Program-made: the position numbers and the translations under genes
Assembly: GCA_945878975.1 (NCBI GenBank)
Contig: CAMCUM010000017.1
Span: 1-52,822, forward strand
Origin: Legionella genomosp. 1
GTDB lineage: Bacteria > Pseudomonadota > Gammaproteobacteria > Legionellales > Legionellaceae
DNA length: 52,822 bases
Direction of reading: 5' to 3'
Notes under the pieces: model-generated
The model's database searches: none
Told to the model about the DNA's origin: nothing
The model's input: only the letters and a program-made list of their open reading frames with translations
Part shown: positions 28,937-38,797 of the stretch, piece after piece
How positions within the stretch are numbered: the first letter of the stretch is position 1
Layout of the letters: every line of letters begins with the position of its first letter

Positions 28937-30276
28937 AGTAGTTTTCCCACCAAATCAGTGAATACTTCCCCGCGGTGATTATAATCTCGAAACATATCGA
29001 GGCTTGCGCACGCGGGCGATAATAAAACCACATCACCAGACTGAGCCATGTCACGTGCAACATTGACGGCATCTTCGATGGTATCCACTCGTTTTACGGT
29101 CGCCAGGTCTGACAACGCGCTTTCTAATTTATCAGCATCTTGCCCAAACAATACCAAAGCCCGAACATGACTCGCAACGGTATCGCGTAAAAACTTAAAA
29201 TCAGCCCCTTTGCCCTGTCCACCTGCAATCAACACTATTTTGCCCTGGATAGCGCCCCCAATGCCGGCAATGGCAGATTGGGTTGCACCCACATTGGTCC
29301 CTTTGGAATCGTTGATCCAATCTATGGCGTCCAAAGTACGCACCCATTGACTGCGATGTGGCAATCCAGCAAAAGTCGTCAGTATCTCACGCATAACCGT
29401 ATAAGAGATGCCAATTCGATGTGCCAATGCGCAAGCTGCTAATGCATTCGCCCAATTATGTCGGCCTTTGATACGCAAATCGTTGACTGCCATGATCCGC
29501 GTTTGCCCATGCGTTAGAAACACCCCTGCTTGATCCGTCACCAACCCCCATTCTCCGTCACCGGCTGAATTCAGACCAAAACTGGTCACAGAACCTGGTG
29601 CCTCTGAGCCTGGTTTGGTCAAATCATCTTCGCGATTATAGACAATATAATTAGCATTCATATAGGCCCTATGCTTGGCTGCGACATAAGCATCTAATGT
29701 ATGATGCCGATCCAAATGATCTGGCGTCACATTCAATATTGTCGCGGCAGTAGGGTGCAGTGTCTGAGTCAAATCTAGTTGAAAACTGGATAATTCTAAA
29801 ACCCATACAGCATAGTCGTGTTCATCAGCCAATAAATCTAAAACTGGCGTACCGATATTCCCAGCAACCGCTGTTTCGAGACCAAAGGCTTGCGCCATCA
29901 GCCCTACTAATGTGGTAACAGTTGATTTACCATTGGTCCCTGTGATTACAACGACTTGAGTGGCATGAATTTCTCGGGCCAAACATTCTATATCACCATA
30001 CACAGGAATACCCATCGCCCTAGCTGCGTCCAAACAAGGCGTCTCCAAAGGAACACCTGGACTCGCTATCACTGCAGAAATTTGCGCTAATTTTTCTTCC
30101 GGGAGTGTTTCCAAAAAGAGAGATGCCTGAGGAAACTCAGCCTGAAACTCTGCTGCCAATACCGGAGCATTACGCGTATCAAACACAGAAAAATCAATAT
30201 TCTGACGTTGTAAATATCTAGCAATAGAGTGTCCAGTCTTACCTAAACCTACTACCAAATAATGCTCAAGGTTCAT
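28930..30276 (-). CDS. murD: UDP-N-acetylmuramoylalanine--D-glutamate ligase
   Basis: A 448-residue Mur ligase that adds D-Glu to UDP-MurNAc-L-Ala. The N-terminal HYLVVGLGKTGHSIARYL binds UDP, VVITGTNGKSTVTTLVG is the P-loop, and WINDSKGTNVGATQSAI with VLLSPACASLDMFRDYNHRG marks the central and C-terminal domains. The ATG at 30276 (MNLEHYLVVGLG) matches the family start, 8 bp after mraY; the open frame upstream to 30372 runs into mraY and adds unrelated residues. Confidence 0.97.
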   Translation of the reverse strand: MNLEHYLVVGLGKTGHSIARYLQRQNIDFSVFDTRNAPVLAAEFQAEFPQASLFLETLPEEKLAQISAVIASPGVPLETPCLDAARAMGIPVYGDIECLAREIHATQVVVITGTNGKSTVTTLVGLMAQAFGLETAVAGNIGTPVLDLLADEHDYAVWVLELSSFQLDLTQTLHPTAATILNVTPDHLDRHHTLDAYVAAKHRAYMNANYIVYNREDDLTKPGSEAPGSVTSFGLNSAGDGEWGLVTDQAGVFLTHGQTRIMAVNDLRIKGRHNWANALAACALAHRIGISYTVMREILTTFAGLPHRSQWVRTLDAIDWINDSKGTNVGATQSAIAGIGGAIQGKIVLIAGGQGKGADFKFLRDTVASHVRALVLFGQDADKLESALSDLATVKRVDTIEDAVNVARDMAQSGDVVLLSPACASLDMFRDYNHRGEVFTDLVGKLLC

Positions 30277-30284
30277 ATGCTTCT

Positions 30285-31370
30285 CTACCGAAGTTTTAAT
30301 GTGGCCAATCCACACAAAACGAAAATCACGGTCATAATCCAAAACCGCACAATCACTTTGGGTTCTGTCCAACCTTTCAATTCAAAATGATGATGCAATG
30401 GGGCCATGCGAAATAGGCGTTTACCATGCGTATATTTAAAATAGCCTACTTGTAGAATCACAGAGACGGTTTCAATCACAAATAACCCCCCCATGATCAT
30501 CAACACCAATTCTTGACGAATCAACAACGCTATGGTCCCCAATGCGGCGCCCAAAGACAAAGACCCCACATCGCCCATAAATATTTGGGCAGGATAAGCA
30601 TTGTACCAAAGAAAGCCCAAACCGGCGCCAACAACAGAAGCACAAAAAATGGTAATTTCACCCGTATTTGCTACAAATGGTATCCCCAAATAATGGGCAT
30701 ACACGGCATTAGAAGCTGCGTACACAAAAATTCCCAATGCCCCTGCTACCATCACGATAGGCATGATAGCCAATCCATCTAAACCATCCGTCAAATTCAC
30801 AGCATTACTCGCACCCACTATCACAAAATAGGCGAATATTGGAAAAAGAAAGCCCAAATAAATAAAATTTGATTTAAAAAAAGGAATGGTCAACTCGGCA
30901 TGCATAGGGATGCTAGCATTATGCATCAAATAATATATCGTCACGATCGTAATAACCGACTGCCAAAAATATTTCCAACGAGCTGACAGCCCTTTGCTAT
31001 TTTTTAACACCAATTTACGATAATCATCGATCCAGCCTACTAAGCCAAAACTTAATGTGACCAATAATACAACCCATAAGCTCTTTTGATGCAAATCTCC
31101 CCATAGCAAAGTACTCACTGTAATCGCTAACAGGATCAATACCCCCCCCATCGTCGGAGTACCTGCTTTGGATAAATGCGATTTGGGACCATCATCTCGA
31201 ATCATTTGCCCGATTTGCAAACCGCGTAACCAGCGAATGGTGAGCGGACCACAAAGTAATCCTACCAATAATGCTGTCAGAGCAGCCAAAATAGAACGAA
31301 ACGTGATGTATTGAAAAACCCGAAAAGGGTGATAATGCATCTGTAATAATTGTGTGATCCAATAAAGCAT
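30285..31370 (-). CDS. mraY: Phospho-N-acetylmuramoyl-pentapeptide transferase
   Basis: A 361-residue polytopic membrane enzyme that makes lipid I from UDP-MurNAc-pentapeptide and undecaprenyl phosphate. The conserved segments are [22 protein letters not shown] with the Asp pair, [13 protein letters not shown], and [15 protein letters not shown], with [11 protein letters not shown] near the end. The start is the ATG at 31370, behind AAGGA, which gives an N-terminus like that of E. coli MraY; two more codons lie upstream with a TTG. Confidence 0.97.
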   Translation of the reverse strand: MLYWITQLLQMHYHPFRVFQYITFRSILAALTALLVGLLCGPLTIRWLRGLQIGQMIRDDGPKSHLSKAGTPTMGGVLILLAITVSTLLWGDLHQKSLWVVLLVTLSFGLVGWIDDYRKLVLKNSKGLSARWKYFWQSVITIVTIYYLMHNASIPMHAELTIPFFKSNFIYLGFLFPIFAYFVIVGASNAVNLTDGLDGLAIMPIVMVAGALGIFVYAASNAVYAHYLGIPFVANTGEITIFCASVVGAGLGFLWYNAYPAQIFMGDVGSLSLGAALGTIALLIRQELVLMIMGGLFVIETVSVILQVGYFKYTHGKRLFRMAPLHHHFELKGWTEPKVIVRFWIMTVIFVLCGLATLKLR

Positions 31371-31381
31371 CGTCAATATCC

Positions 31382-32710
31382 TTAAATAAGCTGTTGGACG
31401 ATGTTTTCCATCGCAGCCGATCTTGAGCCTTTCACTAAAACAGTTGTTTTAGAGTCCAAACGCCGCAATAAATCTTGCGTTAATTCTTGTTGATTAGTGT
31501 AATGTTTGCCACCTGATCCAAAAGATAGCACTGCTTTGGCACTCATTTTGCCACAAGTTAGTAACCAATCAATCCCTTGCTCTCGAGCAGCAACGCCTAC
31601 CTCTTCATGATGACGAGCGCCCCAGTCCCCTAATTCTGCCATGTCACCCAAGACCAAAATGCGGGTACCCTGACACTTTGCCAACACATCTACCGCTGTC
31701 AAAGTTGAACGTAAATTCGCATTGTAAGAATCATCTATAATCGTAGCATGCTGCTTGCCTTTGCAAAACATCATACGCCCAGAAACACCTGTAAAAGACT
31801 CCAGGCCCAGTACGATATCAGACAACGAAATTCCGACCTCAGAAGTACAAGCCGCAGCAGCCAGCGCATTGCTCACTGCGTGTAGACCAGGTACTTGCAT
31901 ACGTACCAAAGCACTTTCTTCTGGAAAATTCAGCTTAAATTCAGCACAACCACTAGCATTCAATAGTACATCACTTGCCCATATATCTGCAGTATGTGCA
32001 CGAGAAAACCGCACAACATGATGATTAGAGAAACTCTTATCCCAGAAATGCGCATAAGCATCATCATCATTAACAACCGCTACGCCGCCCTGACTCAACC
32101 CTTGATAAATTTCACCTTTGGCAAGCGCCACACCCTCTAAACTACCAAATCCTTCAATATGCGCAGGTGCAATATTATTAATCACTGCAACTTGAGGCTG
32201 AATCATCGCCACCGTATAAGCAATATCTCCTTGCTTACTGGCCCCCAGTTCAAATACCGCATAACGATGTTCTGGGCGTAATTGTAAAATACTTAATGGC
32301 ACACCAATATGATTATTTAAATTCCCCACAGTAGCGAAAGAATCATTGGGCAAAATACGTGCAATAATTTCCTTCACGGACGTTTTACCATTAGAGCCCG
32401 TGACAGCAATCATAGGGCAGGTAAATTGCTGACGATACCAAGTTGCAATGGTGGCCAAGGCTTGTAAACTAGAATCAACGACCCATTGCTCTGGTCCCAC
32501 CACATCAGGTACCAAGCGTTCACAAATCACAACTGCTGCACCGGCACGCGCTGCATCTGCTATATAATCATGGCCATCAACGCGATCCCCACGCAATGCA
32601 ACAAATAATTCGCCCGGCTGAATTTTTCTACTATCAATAGTCAGTCCCGAGAAGACACCCTCTCGAATACAAGGCAAATTCAAAACTCTGGCAATATCTC
32701 TAAAATTCAT
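31382..32710 (-). CDS. murF: UDP-N-acetylmuramoyl-tripeptide--D-alanyl-D-alanine ligase
   Basis: A 442-residue Mur ligase that adds the D-Ala-D-Ala made by Ddl. [20 protein letters not shown] is the N-terminal signature, [17 protein letters not shown] the P-loop, and [17 protein letters not shown] with [14 protein letters not shown] the C-terminal domain. It is the first gene of the retained dcw block. murE and ftsI, normally just upstream, are absent; a palindrome and zipA are there instead. Confidence 0.97.
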   Translation of the reverse strand: MNFRDIARVLNLPCIREGVFSGLTIDSRKIQPGELFVALRGDRVDGHDYIADAARAGAAVVICERLVPDVVGPEQWVVDSSLQALATIATWYRQQFTCPMIAVTGSNGKTSVKEIIARILPNDSFATVGNLNNHIGVPLSILQLRPEHRYAVFELGASKQGDIAYTVAMIQPQVAVINNIAPAHIEGFGSLEGVALAKGEIYQGLSQGGVAVVNDDDAYAHFWDKSFSNHHVVRFSRAHTADIWASDVLLNASGCAEFKLNFPEESALVRMQVPGLHAVSNALAAAACTSEVGISLSDIVLGLESFTGVSGRMMFCKGKQHATIIDDSYNANLRSTLTAVDVLAKCQGTRILVLGDMAELGDWGARHHEEVGVAAREQGIDWLLTCGKMSAKAVLSFGSGGKHYTNQQELTQDLLRRLDSKTTVLVKGSRSAAMENIVQQLI

Positions 32711-32805
32711 AGAAATTCAACATCAATATGCAAATCAGTAGTTTACTGCAAAGTAAACTATAAAGGAACGTGTACACGCGGAGTTCGAAACAATTTTTAA
32801 AACGT

Positions 32806-32879
32806 TGTAGGTTGCGCCGTTCGGCCCAACAATCACATCACATCACATCACAACGTTGGGCCGAACGGCCCAACCTACA
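32806..32879. repeat. 25-bp inverted repeat overlapping the zipA stop codon
   Basis: The left arm at 32806-32830 (TGTAGGTTGCGCCGTTCGGC...) pairs with 32855-32879 at 24 of 25 positions. The 24-nt loop holds four tandem ATCAC units (32832-32851). The right arm includes the zipA TAG (minus strand, 32875-32877). It could act as a terminator stem for zipA or be a mobile palindrome inserted at the gene end. Confidence 0.85.
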
Positions 32880-33666
32880 CAGAAGCCTGTTCTTCAATCA
32901 TCAATCTTTGATGGTAACGAGCAATGCTCTGTTCTGAAAGCGGTTCACGGAATTCATCTAAAAGATACGTATCCAAACTGTCACTCAATGTCCTTGCTGT
33001 ATCCAATATCATATCAAAACGCTCCGCATCAACTTCCTTCTGACCGGAAATACGCATGAATAAACACAAGCCATGCACAACAAACCCACCAATATTTTGC
33101 AGATCAAATACCCCTGTTGGAGTTGCTGCGGCCAAACTGCACATCACGGGTCCCTGGCAATTAGGATATTGATGCCGGTGAAACAACCCACCCTCACCAA
33201 AACGAAATCCAGCGGATAAAACAGCCTGCAATAATTCATATCCAGCTAATTGACGATTAGATTTAGCCAATAAGAAGATCATGAGCGACTCAGCGTTTGG
33301 CATCACCGTCTCTGTATTTGCGGGTCGTGCCTGAACCACATTCTCCACGCCCTCTGGCGCAGGCACTGATTGTACAGTAGGCTTATTGATGGACGGGTCG
33401 AGAGACCGTTGTGGTTTAATACTAGGATAAGAAGGCTGACGAGGTGGCACTACAATACTCGGTTTTATCGTCGGTGTCACGCTTGGGTTATGATTCACTT
33501 TGCGCACGGCGATAATATCATCAAAGTTACTAGTTGGCGCAGGGCTTCCTGACAAATTTTGCACTGTTTTTTGTACCTCTTGTTGACGGCGGGTTTGCAC
33601 AGTTCTAACAATTGCAATGACCACACCAATCAAAAGCAGTGCATTCAGCATCAAGCTCCAATTCAT
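32875..33666 (-). CDS. zipA: Cell division protein ZipA
   Basis: A 263-residue protein with the ZipA layout: an N-terminal membrane anchor (WSLMLNALLLIGVVIAIVRT), a basic stretch, a Pro/Ser/Val-rich flexible linker (about residues 40-125) and a C-terminal FtsZ-binding domain with LIFLLAKSNRQLAGYELLQA-like features, FGEGGLFHRH, GVFDLQNIGGFVVHGLCLFM and DTYLLDEFREPLSEQSI. ZipA bundles FtsZ and stabilises the Z-ring. The start is the ATG at 33666 behind GGAGAAT. Placement directly upstream of the dcw cluster is unusual; in E. coli zipA is far from it, next to ligA. Confidence 0.92.
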   Translation of the reverse strand: MNWSLMLNALLLIGVVIAIVRTVQTRRQQEVQKTVQNLSGSPAPTSNFDDIIAVRKVNHNPSVTPTIKPSIVVPPRQPSYPSIKPQRSLDPSINKPTVQSVPAPEGVENVVQARPANTETVMPNAESLMIFLLAKSNRQLAGYELLQAVLSAGFRFGEGGLFHRHQYPNCQGPVMCSLAAATPTGVFDLQNIGGFVVHGLCLFMRISGQKEVDAERFDMILDTARTLSDSLDTYLLDEFREPLSEQSIARYHQRLMIEEQASV

Positions 33667-33770
33667 ATGATTCTCCAAGAATAGATTTTTCAAAGATAAA
33701 CAAATAGTTATATGTTGACATAAAAAATGATTTTTACCAAGCGCTTAAAAATACTAGTACTCTTATAATC

Positions 33771-33890
33771 GTAACGCCCCAGAATCGTCATCCTGAAAGC
33801 AGTGAAGGATCTACTGAAATCGGCACTGTGCTTCATTCAGAGATCCTTCACGCAAAAAACACACTCAAGATGACATAACTGGGGCGTTAC
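33771..33890. repeat. Nested palindromic element between zipA and the desaturase gene
   Basis: Outer arms GTAACGCCCCAG (33771-33782) and CTGGGGCGTTAC (33879-33890) are perfectly complementary. Inner arms GTGAAGGATCT (33802-33812) and AGATCCTTCAC (33841-33851) are also perfect. The inner sequence is like the GTCATCCTGA...GTGAAGGATCT repeats seen in many bacterial genomes. A related CTGGGGCGTGTTTAC appears near 52670-52684. Confidence 0.8.
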
Positions 33891-33898
33891 AAACTATT

Positions 33899-35095
33899 TT
33901 ACGCTGACAAATGCACAGAGTTTTTAAGTTGCATAGAAAACTGTCTCAAAGATTCGAGCCCAGAATCCTCTGCTTGCTTACACCAAACTTGCAATGCCTC
34001 AATCAAATCTTTCTGAGAGCTAGCCGTTTTCTGCCAGATATACTGCAAAGATTGACGGAAATCATACACCGTACGCAATTGCTCATAACGCTCTAATAAT
34101 GCCTGCAAATGAGAGTGCGATTTCGGAGATAGCAACGATTGGTCACGCTTTAACAAAACACTAGCACGTTGCACCAATTTCTTATCTTGCTCAGAAATCA
34201 CTTCTTCACGCTTCACTTGACGTAACATCGGTGCTAGAACAGTAGTATAATAGTCAGCCATGACTTGAAAGCGGCTTCCAACTACTGCTTTGACCGTCTC
34301 CAAATCTACTTGCAGTTTATTTTCAACCTGCACGATTTTTGGGGGTAATTTCTTAACTTTGGCTAAGCCCAAAAATGATAGAATGCAAATGTACATCCAA
34401 CCAATATCAAACTCCCACCATTTTACTGAAAATTTTGCTGAAGAGGCAAAAGTATGATGGTTATTATGTAACTCTTCCCCGCCTATCCAAAAACCCCAAG
34501 GTGATACATTGGTAGAAGTATCTTGGCATTCGAAATTACGATATCCCCAATAATGTCCCACACCATTGACAACACCCGCTGCCCACAAAGGAATCCATAA
34601 CATTTGCAAGCCAAAAATAGAAATACCTGGCACACCGAACAAAAATAAATCAATCGCCAACATCAGAAGTACGCCTTTAGAGGAATACCGACTGTAAACA
34701 TTTTTTTCTAACCAATCACTCGGCGTTCCATGAGAGTATTTCGCAATCATCTCTCTATCTTTACGTGCCTGACGGTAGAGTTCAGCACCTTCCCAAAAAA
34801 CCTTTTTAATCCCCAACATTTTTGGGCTATGTGGATCACCCTCCATATCCGTGGTAGCATGATGCTTACGGTGAATTGCCACCCAATCTGATGTCACCAT
34901 ACCAGTCGATATCCATAACCAAAAGCGAAAGACGTGACTGATAATCGGATGCAGATCCAAGGCACGATGGGTTTGATGACGGTGTAAATAAATAGTAACC
35001 GAAGCAATTGTAGCTTGCGTCACAATAACGGCGGCTAAAATATAGCCCCAAAATGATAAATTCAAAACACCATATAGCATTTGAATCCACTCCAT
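33899..35095 (-). CDS. Acyl-CoA/acyl-lipid delta-9 fatty acid desaturase
   Basis: A 398-residue integral membrane di-iron desaturase. All three His boxes are present: HRHQTHR (near residue 40), HRKHHATTD (near residue 77) and ELHNNHHTF (near 211). Four or so membrane helices surround them. It introduces a double bond into membrane fatty acyl chains and so controls fluidity. The last 120 or so residues form a charged, probably helical extension beyond the catalytic core. The ATG at 35095 (MEWIQML) fits the family; an in-frame TTG at 35125 is possible. It diverges from plsC, another phospholipid gene. Confidence 0.9.
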   Translation of the reverse strand: MEWIQMLYGVLNLSFWGYILAAVIVTQATIASVTIYLHRHQTHRALDLHPIISHVFRFWLWISTGMVTSDWVAIHRKHHATTDMEGDPHSPKMLGIKKVFWEGAELYRQARKDREMIAKYSHGTPSDWLEKNVYSRYSSKGVLLMLAIDLFLFGVPGISIFGLQMLWIPLWAAGVVNGVGHYWGYRNFECQDTSTNVSPWGFWIGGEELHNNHHTFASSAKFSVKWWEFDIGWMYICILSFLGLAKVKKLPPKIVQVENKLQVDLETVKAVVGSRFQVMADYYTTVLAPMLRQVKREEVISEQDKKLVQRASVLLKRDQSLLSPKSHSHLQALLERYEQLRTVYDFRQSLQYIWQKTASSQKDLIEALQVWCKQAEDSGLESLRQFSMQLKNSVHLSA

Positions 35096-35193
35096 AATGA
35101 TAATCCAGACACAATTATGCCACAAATATGCTAAAAACGCGAATCTCTTTGTGCTAGACTCCTAGTTTATTGCGTATGATGTCTTGAGGATAT

Positions 35194-35952
35194 ATGAAAA
35201 AAGCGGCGCCTAGATATGCAGGAGCATTACAGTCAATTTGGATAATTTTGGCCTCGTTTTGGTTTATGGCAGATATTTGCGGGCGCTCTATTTGGAAATC
35301 TATTTGTGGCAGAAGTTCGCGCCAATGGTGCGATAAGGCATTGCAACGTTGGTCCAAACGGATGATTTCACTGCTAGATATTCACTGTACCATCATGAAC
35401 CCTCATCACATCGTTCCTCCAAAAGGGCGTGCTACCATTTTGATGTGTAATCATGCCAGCCTACTTGATATCCCCCTCAGTTTACAAGCGTTTCCCAACG
35501 CCTCCGTTCGAATGTTAGCCAAAAAAGAGTTGTCCCGTATCCCAATTATGGGGCGAGGCATGGTGGCCGCCGAGTTTCCATTCATTGATCGTACAAACCG
35601 ACGTCAAGCAATCCAAGATCTAGAGCAAGTGCAACATCTATTGGAATCGGGGATCGTGATATGGATCGCGCCAGAAGGGACTCGTTCAGATACCGGGGCA
35701 TTGGGGCCATTTAAAAAAGGAGGCTTTATCACAGCGATCCGGACCAAAGCCATCATTATCCCTATTGGGATACGAGGGGCTAATCAAATTTTACCAGCAC
35801 GCTCTCGTCGATTTCGCCTACATCAAGAAGCAGAGATCCACATCGGAGACCCCATCGATGCCGCAAACTATGAACTAACTAACAAAGAGGCGCTCATCAA
35901 AGTAGTCCGTCAGTCCATCCAGCAGTTGGTCGGACAGGAGGACCTCATCTAA
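35194..35952 (+). CDS. plsC: 1-acyl-sn-glycerol-3-phosphate acyltransferase family protein
   Basis: A 252-residue PlsC-type acyltransferase that converts lysophosphatidic acid to phosphatidic acid. Motifs: LMCNHASLLDIP (the NHxxxxD catalytic block, with Ala where Gln is common), FPFIDRTNRRQAI (glycerol phosphate binding), IAPEGTRSDTGALGPFKKGG, and IIPIGIRGA. One hydrophobic segment near residues 12-28 anchors it to the inner membrane. TTGAGGATAT precedes the ATG. It diverges from the desaturase gene with about 98 bp between them. Confidence 0.92.
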   Translation: MKKAAPRYAGALQSIWIILASFWFMADICGRSIWKSICGRSSRQWCDKALQRWSKRMISLLDIHCTIMNPHHIVPPKGRATILMCNHASLLDIPLSLQAFPNASVRMLAKKELSRIPIMGRGMVAAEFPFIDRTNRRQAIQDLEQVQHLLESGIVIWIAPEGTRSDTGALGPFKKGGFITAIRTKAIIIPIGIRGANQILPARSRRFRLHQEAEIHIGDPIDAANYELTNKEALIKVVRQSIQQLVGQEDLI

Positions 35953-36008
35953 ACGCCCTCATTACATACTAAATCCGCCTAGACCTCGAGGTTTTGTGTA
36001 AGTACTAT

Positions 36009-36518
<510 letters not shown>

Positions 36519-36546
36519 TCATAAAAAAGAGAGGAATGACAAGCCC

Positions 36547-37110
36547 ATGGATTGCGACCGAAATAACTTCCGATGGATAATTTACTGCATCGTGCTCCTA
36601 AGTGGCTGTACTAGTTTGCAACCGAACATGTCTGCACGCGCCTCTAACCCAGCTGCCTTTACCGTCTCAGGCGCTATTGCCGCCCAAAATCCACAACATG
36701 CTTGGACAGCTCATTTTCGTTGGGTGCACCAAAGCCCTCAAGACTACCAAATTCTCATTTATGGGCCATTGGGAGCGGATACATTAGAGATTACGCAGCA
36801 TCAGAATAACGTCACCTATCGTGAAGGGCACAAAATAGTCCGCGCTCAGAACGCAGAAGCGCTCCTGGCCAAAGAAGCTGGCATTCGTCTACCTGTCAAT
36901 CATTTAGCCTACTGGATCAAAGGAAACCCTGCGCCAGGTCCCACCACTAGTATCACCCGTTCTAGTAATCATGATATCATGACGCTAAAACAAGCAGGCT
37001 ATCTCCTAGAATATGATCAATACAATGATCACCGCCCATACAAAATACGCCTGACTGGGCATCAGTTAAAAGTAAAAATTATTATTAAAGAATGGAATGA
37101 TACTCATTAG
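36547..37110 (+). CDS. lolB: Outer-membrane lipoprotein receptor LolB
   Basis: A 187-residue lipoprotein. The signal peptide ends in the lipobox LLSGC, the Cys being lipidated. The mature part fits LolB: FTVSGAIAAQ, HAWTAHFRWVHQSPQDYQIL, IYGPLGADTLEIT, and the VNHLAYWIKGNPAPG block. LolB takes lipoproteins from LolA and inserts them in the outer membrane. The ATG at 36547 is 12 nt after a GAGG; a longer frame from 36484 would place a long unrelated segment before the signal peptide. ispE, often next to lolB, is absent. Confidence 0.9.
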   Translation: MDCDRNNFRWIIYCIVLLSGCTSLQPNMSARASNPAAFTVSGAIAAQNPQHAWTAHFRWVHQSPQDYQILIYGPLGADTLEITQHQNNVTYREGHKIVRAQNAEALLAKEAGIRLPVNHLAYWIKGNPAPGPTTSITRSSNHDIMTLKQAGYLLEYDQYNDHRPYKIRLTGHQLKVKIIIKEWNDTH

Positions 37111-37120
37111 CGACAAGTAT
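37101..37120. repeat. Solitary palindrome-family end at the lolB stop codon
   Basis: TACTCATTAGCGACAAGTAT includes the lolB TAG (37108-37110) and matches the outer arm of the elements at 1016-1125 and 47872-48033 (CATTAGCGACAAG versus CGTTAGTGACAAG). I find no partner arm nearby, so it is a solo or decayed end. Confidence 0.55.
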
Positions 37121-37139
37121 GGTATGGAAAGGATTTCAG

Positions 37140-37991
37140 ATGAAAAAAATAGCTTATTTGATATGTGCTTCAGGCTTGTTTTCTAGTGCCTTTCTGCATG
37201 CTGGTACCTTGACCCGTATGAACAACACCGCTCATTGGGGAGGCTGGTATACAGGCCTAAACTTAGGCGGGTGGTGGGACAGACACGACTATGTACAAGC
37301 GACTGGCACGCCTGGTTCTAATCGTGTCATTAATCCAGGGTTAAATCCCAGTTTTAGCTCAGCAGTTACCAACGTAGCAAAAGCAAATCCCGATGGCCTC
37401 ATCACTGGCTTTCAGGTCTCTTACAATCAAGAATATCGGTATACTTACCTCGTTGGTGTCGAAGCAGATCTGCAGTGGCTCCTCAACAAGAATAATATCG
37501 GCAGGGGGTCACGTAGCATCGCTTTAACTGACTCTCCTAGCTCTATTGATACAAACCTCGCGCTTACAAAATCCACTCGTGTGATAGGTACTGTTCGCGC
37601 GCGAGCAGGATACATGATGACACCAAAATGGCTCATATATGGCACAGGCGGATTAGGATATGGTATGGCTAACCTAGGAGTAGCTTATACGGCTCACTTT
37701 AAAGGGCACCCTAGAACAGCACGAAACCTTGCTATTAGTAAAACAGGCGCTATAAATTATTTACTGGGTTGGTCAGCTGGCGGCGGGATAGAATGGATGT
37801 ATAAAAAAAATTGGGTAGCTCGAATAGAAATGCTGTGTATTAATCTTGGCTCAATCCAAAAAAAGGTGAATTTGACACAATATTCCGACGCAACAACCCC
37901 GCCTTCACCTTATAGCGACACCCAGGTCACCATAAAAGTGCCATTCAATCAGGCCGTGGCGCGCGTGGCTCTCAGCTATCGTTTTGCTTAA
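37140..37991 (+). CDS. Outer-membrane beta-barrel protein
   Basis: A 283-residue exported protein with a signal peptide (KKIAYLICASGLFSSAFLHA) followed by alternating polar/hydrophobic strands: GGWYTGLNLGGWWDR, LITGFQVSYNQEY, YLVGVEADLQWLL, RARAGYMMTPKWLIYGTGGL, WSAGGGIEWMY, and the terminal ARVALSYRF, which ends in Phe-Ala rather than a bare terminal Phe. This is the layout of opacity-type 8-stranded barrels. It starts at the ATG at 37140 behind AAAGGATTTC, 29 bp after lolB, and gloB follows 12 bp later. The specific ligand or role is unknown. Confidence 0.82.
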   Translation: MKKIAYLICASGLFSSAFLHAGTLTRMNNTAHWGGWYTGLNLGGWWDRHDYVQATGTPGSNRVINPGLNPSFSSAVTNVAKANPDGLITGFQVSYNQEYRYTYLVGVEADLQWLLNKNNIGRGSRSIALTDSPSSIDTNLALTKSTRVIGTVRARAGYMMTPKWLIYGTGGLGYGMANLGVAYTAHFKGHPRTARNLAISKTGAINYLLGWSAGGGIEWMYKKNWVARIEMLCINLGSIQKKVNLTQYSDATTPPSPYSDTQVTIKVPFNQAVARVALSYRFA

Positions 37992-38003
37992 GAACGGCCG
38001 GAA

Positions 38004-38780
38004 ATGCTTACTTATGAGATGGTTGCGATTCCAGCATTACAGGATAATTATATTTGGATGATGATTGATCATCCAACCCACAGCGCTTGGATTGTAGATC
38101 CAGGTGATGCAAAACCCGTTTTCAAATATTTACAACACTATCGCGTAACACTAAGTGGAATTTTGCTGACACATCATCACGGGGATCATACCTACGGTGT
38201 AGCGGATTTGATTCAGCAGTTTCCAGTCCCAGTGCTTGCTTCCGCGCATAGCCGTTATCCACACGTAACACGCTCGCTGACAGATAATGAACAGTTCTCT
38301 ATTGATGATGCTTTTCCAAAGATAAGAGCGCTAGCCATCCCTGGTCACACACTAGATCATATGGCTTATTACGTAAACAATGCTGTGTTTTGTGGGGATA
38401 CTTTATTTGGTGCAGGCTGTGGCCGGCTATTTGAAGGCACCCCCGCGCAAATGTACCTATCCTTACAAAAACTTGCCGCATTACCCGATCAGACGCAGGT
38501 TTATTGTGGCCATGAATATACCTTAGCCAATTTACGGTTTGCCGCTATCGTAGAACCGAATAATCCTATGATCGCACAACGCATTGAAAAAACCATGGCT
38601 TTACGTGACCAAAATAAACCGACCCTACCCTCATTACTCAGTGAGGAAAAGCGCAGCAATCCCTTTTTACGTTGCCACCTTTCAGAGGTCAAGCATCAAG
38701 TCAGTGCCCATGTAAACTGTGACTTACAAGATCCGATAGAAGTATTTGCAGCCTTGCGGCAATGGAAAGATGCCTTTTAA
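38004..38780 (+). CDS. gloB: Hydroxyacylglutathione hydrolase (glyoxalase II)
   Basis: A 258-residue metallo-beta-lactamase-fold enzyme that hydrolyses S-lactoylglutathione, the second step of methylglyoxal detoxification. The metal site LLTHHHGDHTYGV, the LAIPGHTLDHMAYY His, VFCGDTLFGAGCGRLFEG and QVYCGHEYTLANLRFA are all present, and KRSNPFLRC is the glutathione-binding end. Length is normal. The gene follows the outer-membrane barrel by 12 bp, probably on the same transcript. Confidence 0.97.
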   Translation: MLTYEMVAIPALQDNYIWMMIDHPTHSAWIVDPGDAKPVFKYLQHYRVTLSGILLTHHHGDHTYGVADLIQQFPVPVLASAHSRYPHVTRSLTDNEQFSIDDAFPKIRALAIPGHTLDHMAYYVNNAVFCGDTLFGAGCGRLFEGTPAQMYLSLQKLAALPDQTQVYCGHEYTLANLRFAAIVEPNNPMIAQRIEKTMALRDQNKPTLPSLLSEEKRSNPFLRCHLSEVKHQVSAHVNCDLQDPIEVFAALRQWKDAF

Positions 38781-38797
38781 ATCATTTATGCAAAGCG

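Noticed and set aside
32831..32854. Short CRISPR-like tandem repeats
   Set aside because: The four ATCAC units are directly adjacent without spacers and are the loop of a palindrome; no cas gene is present.
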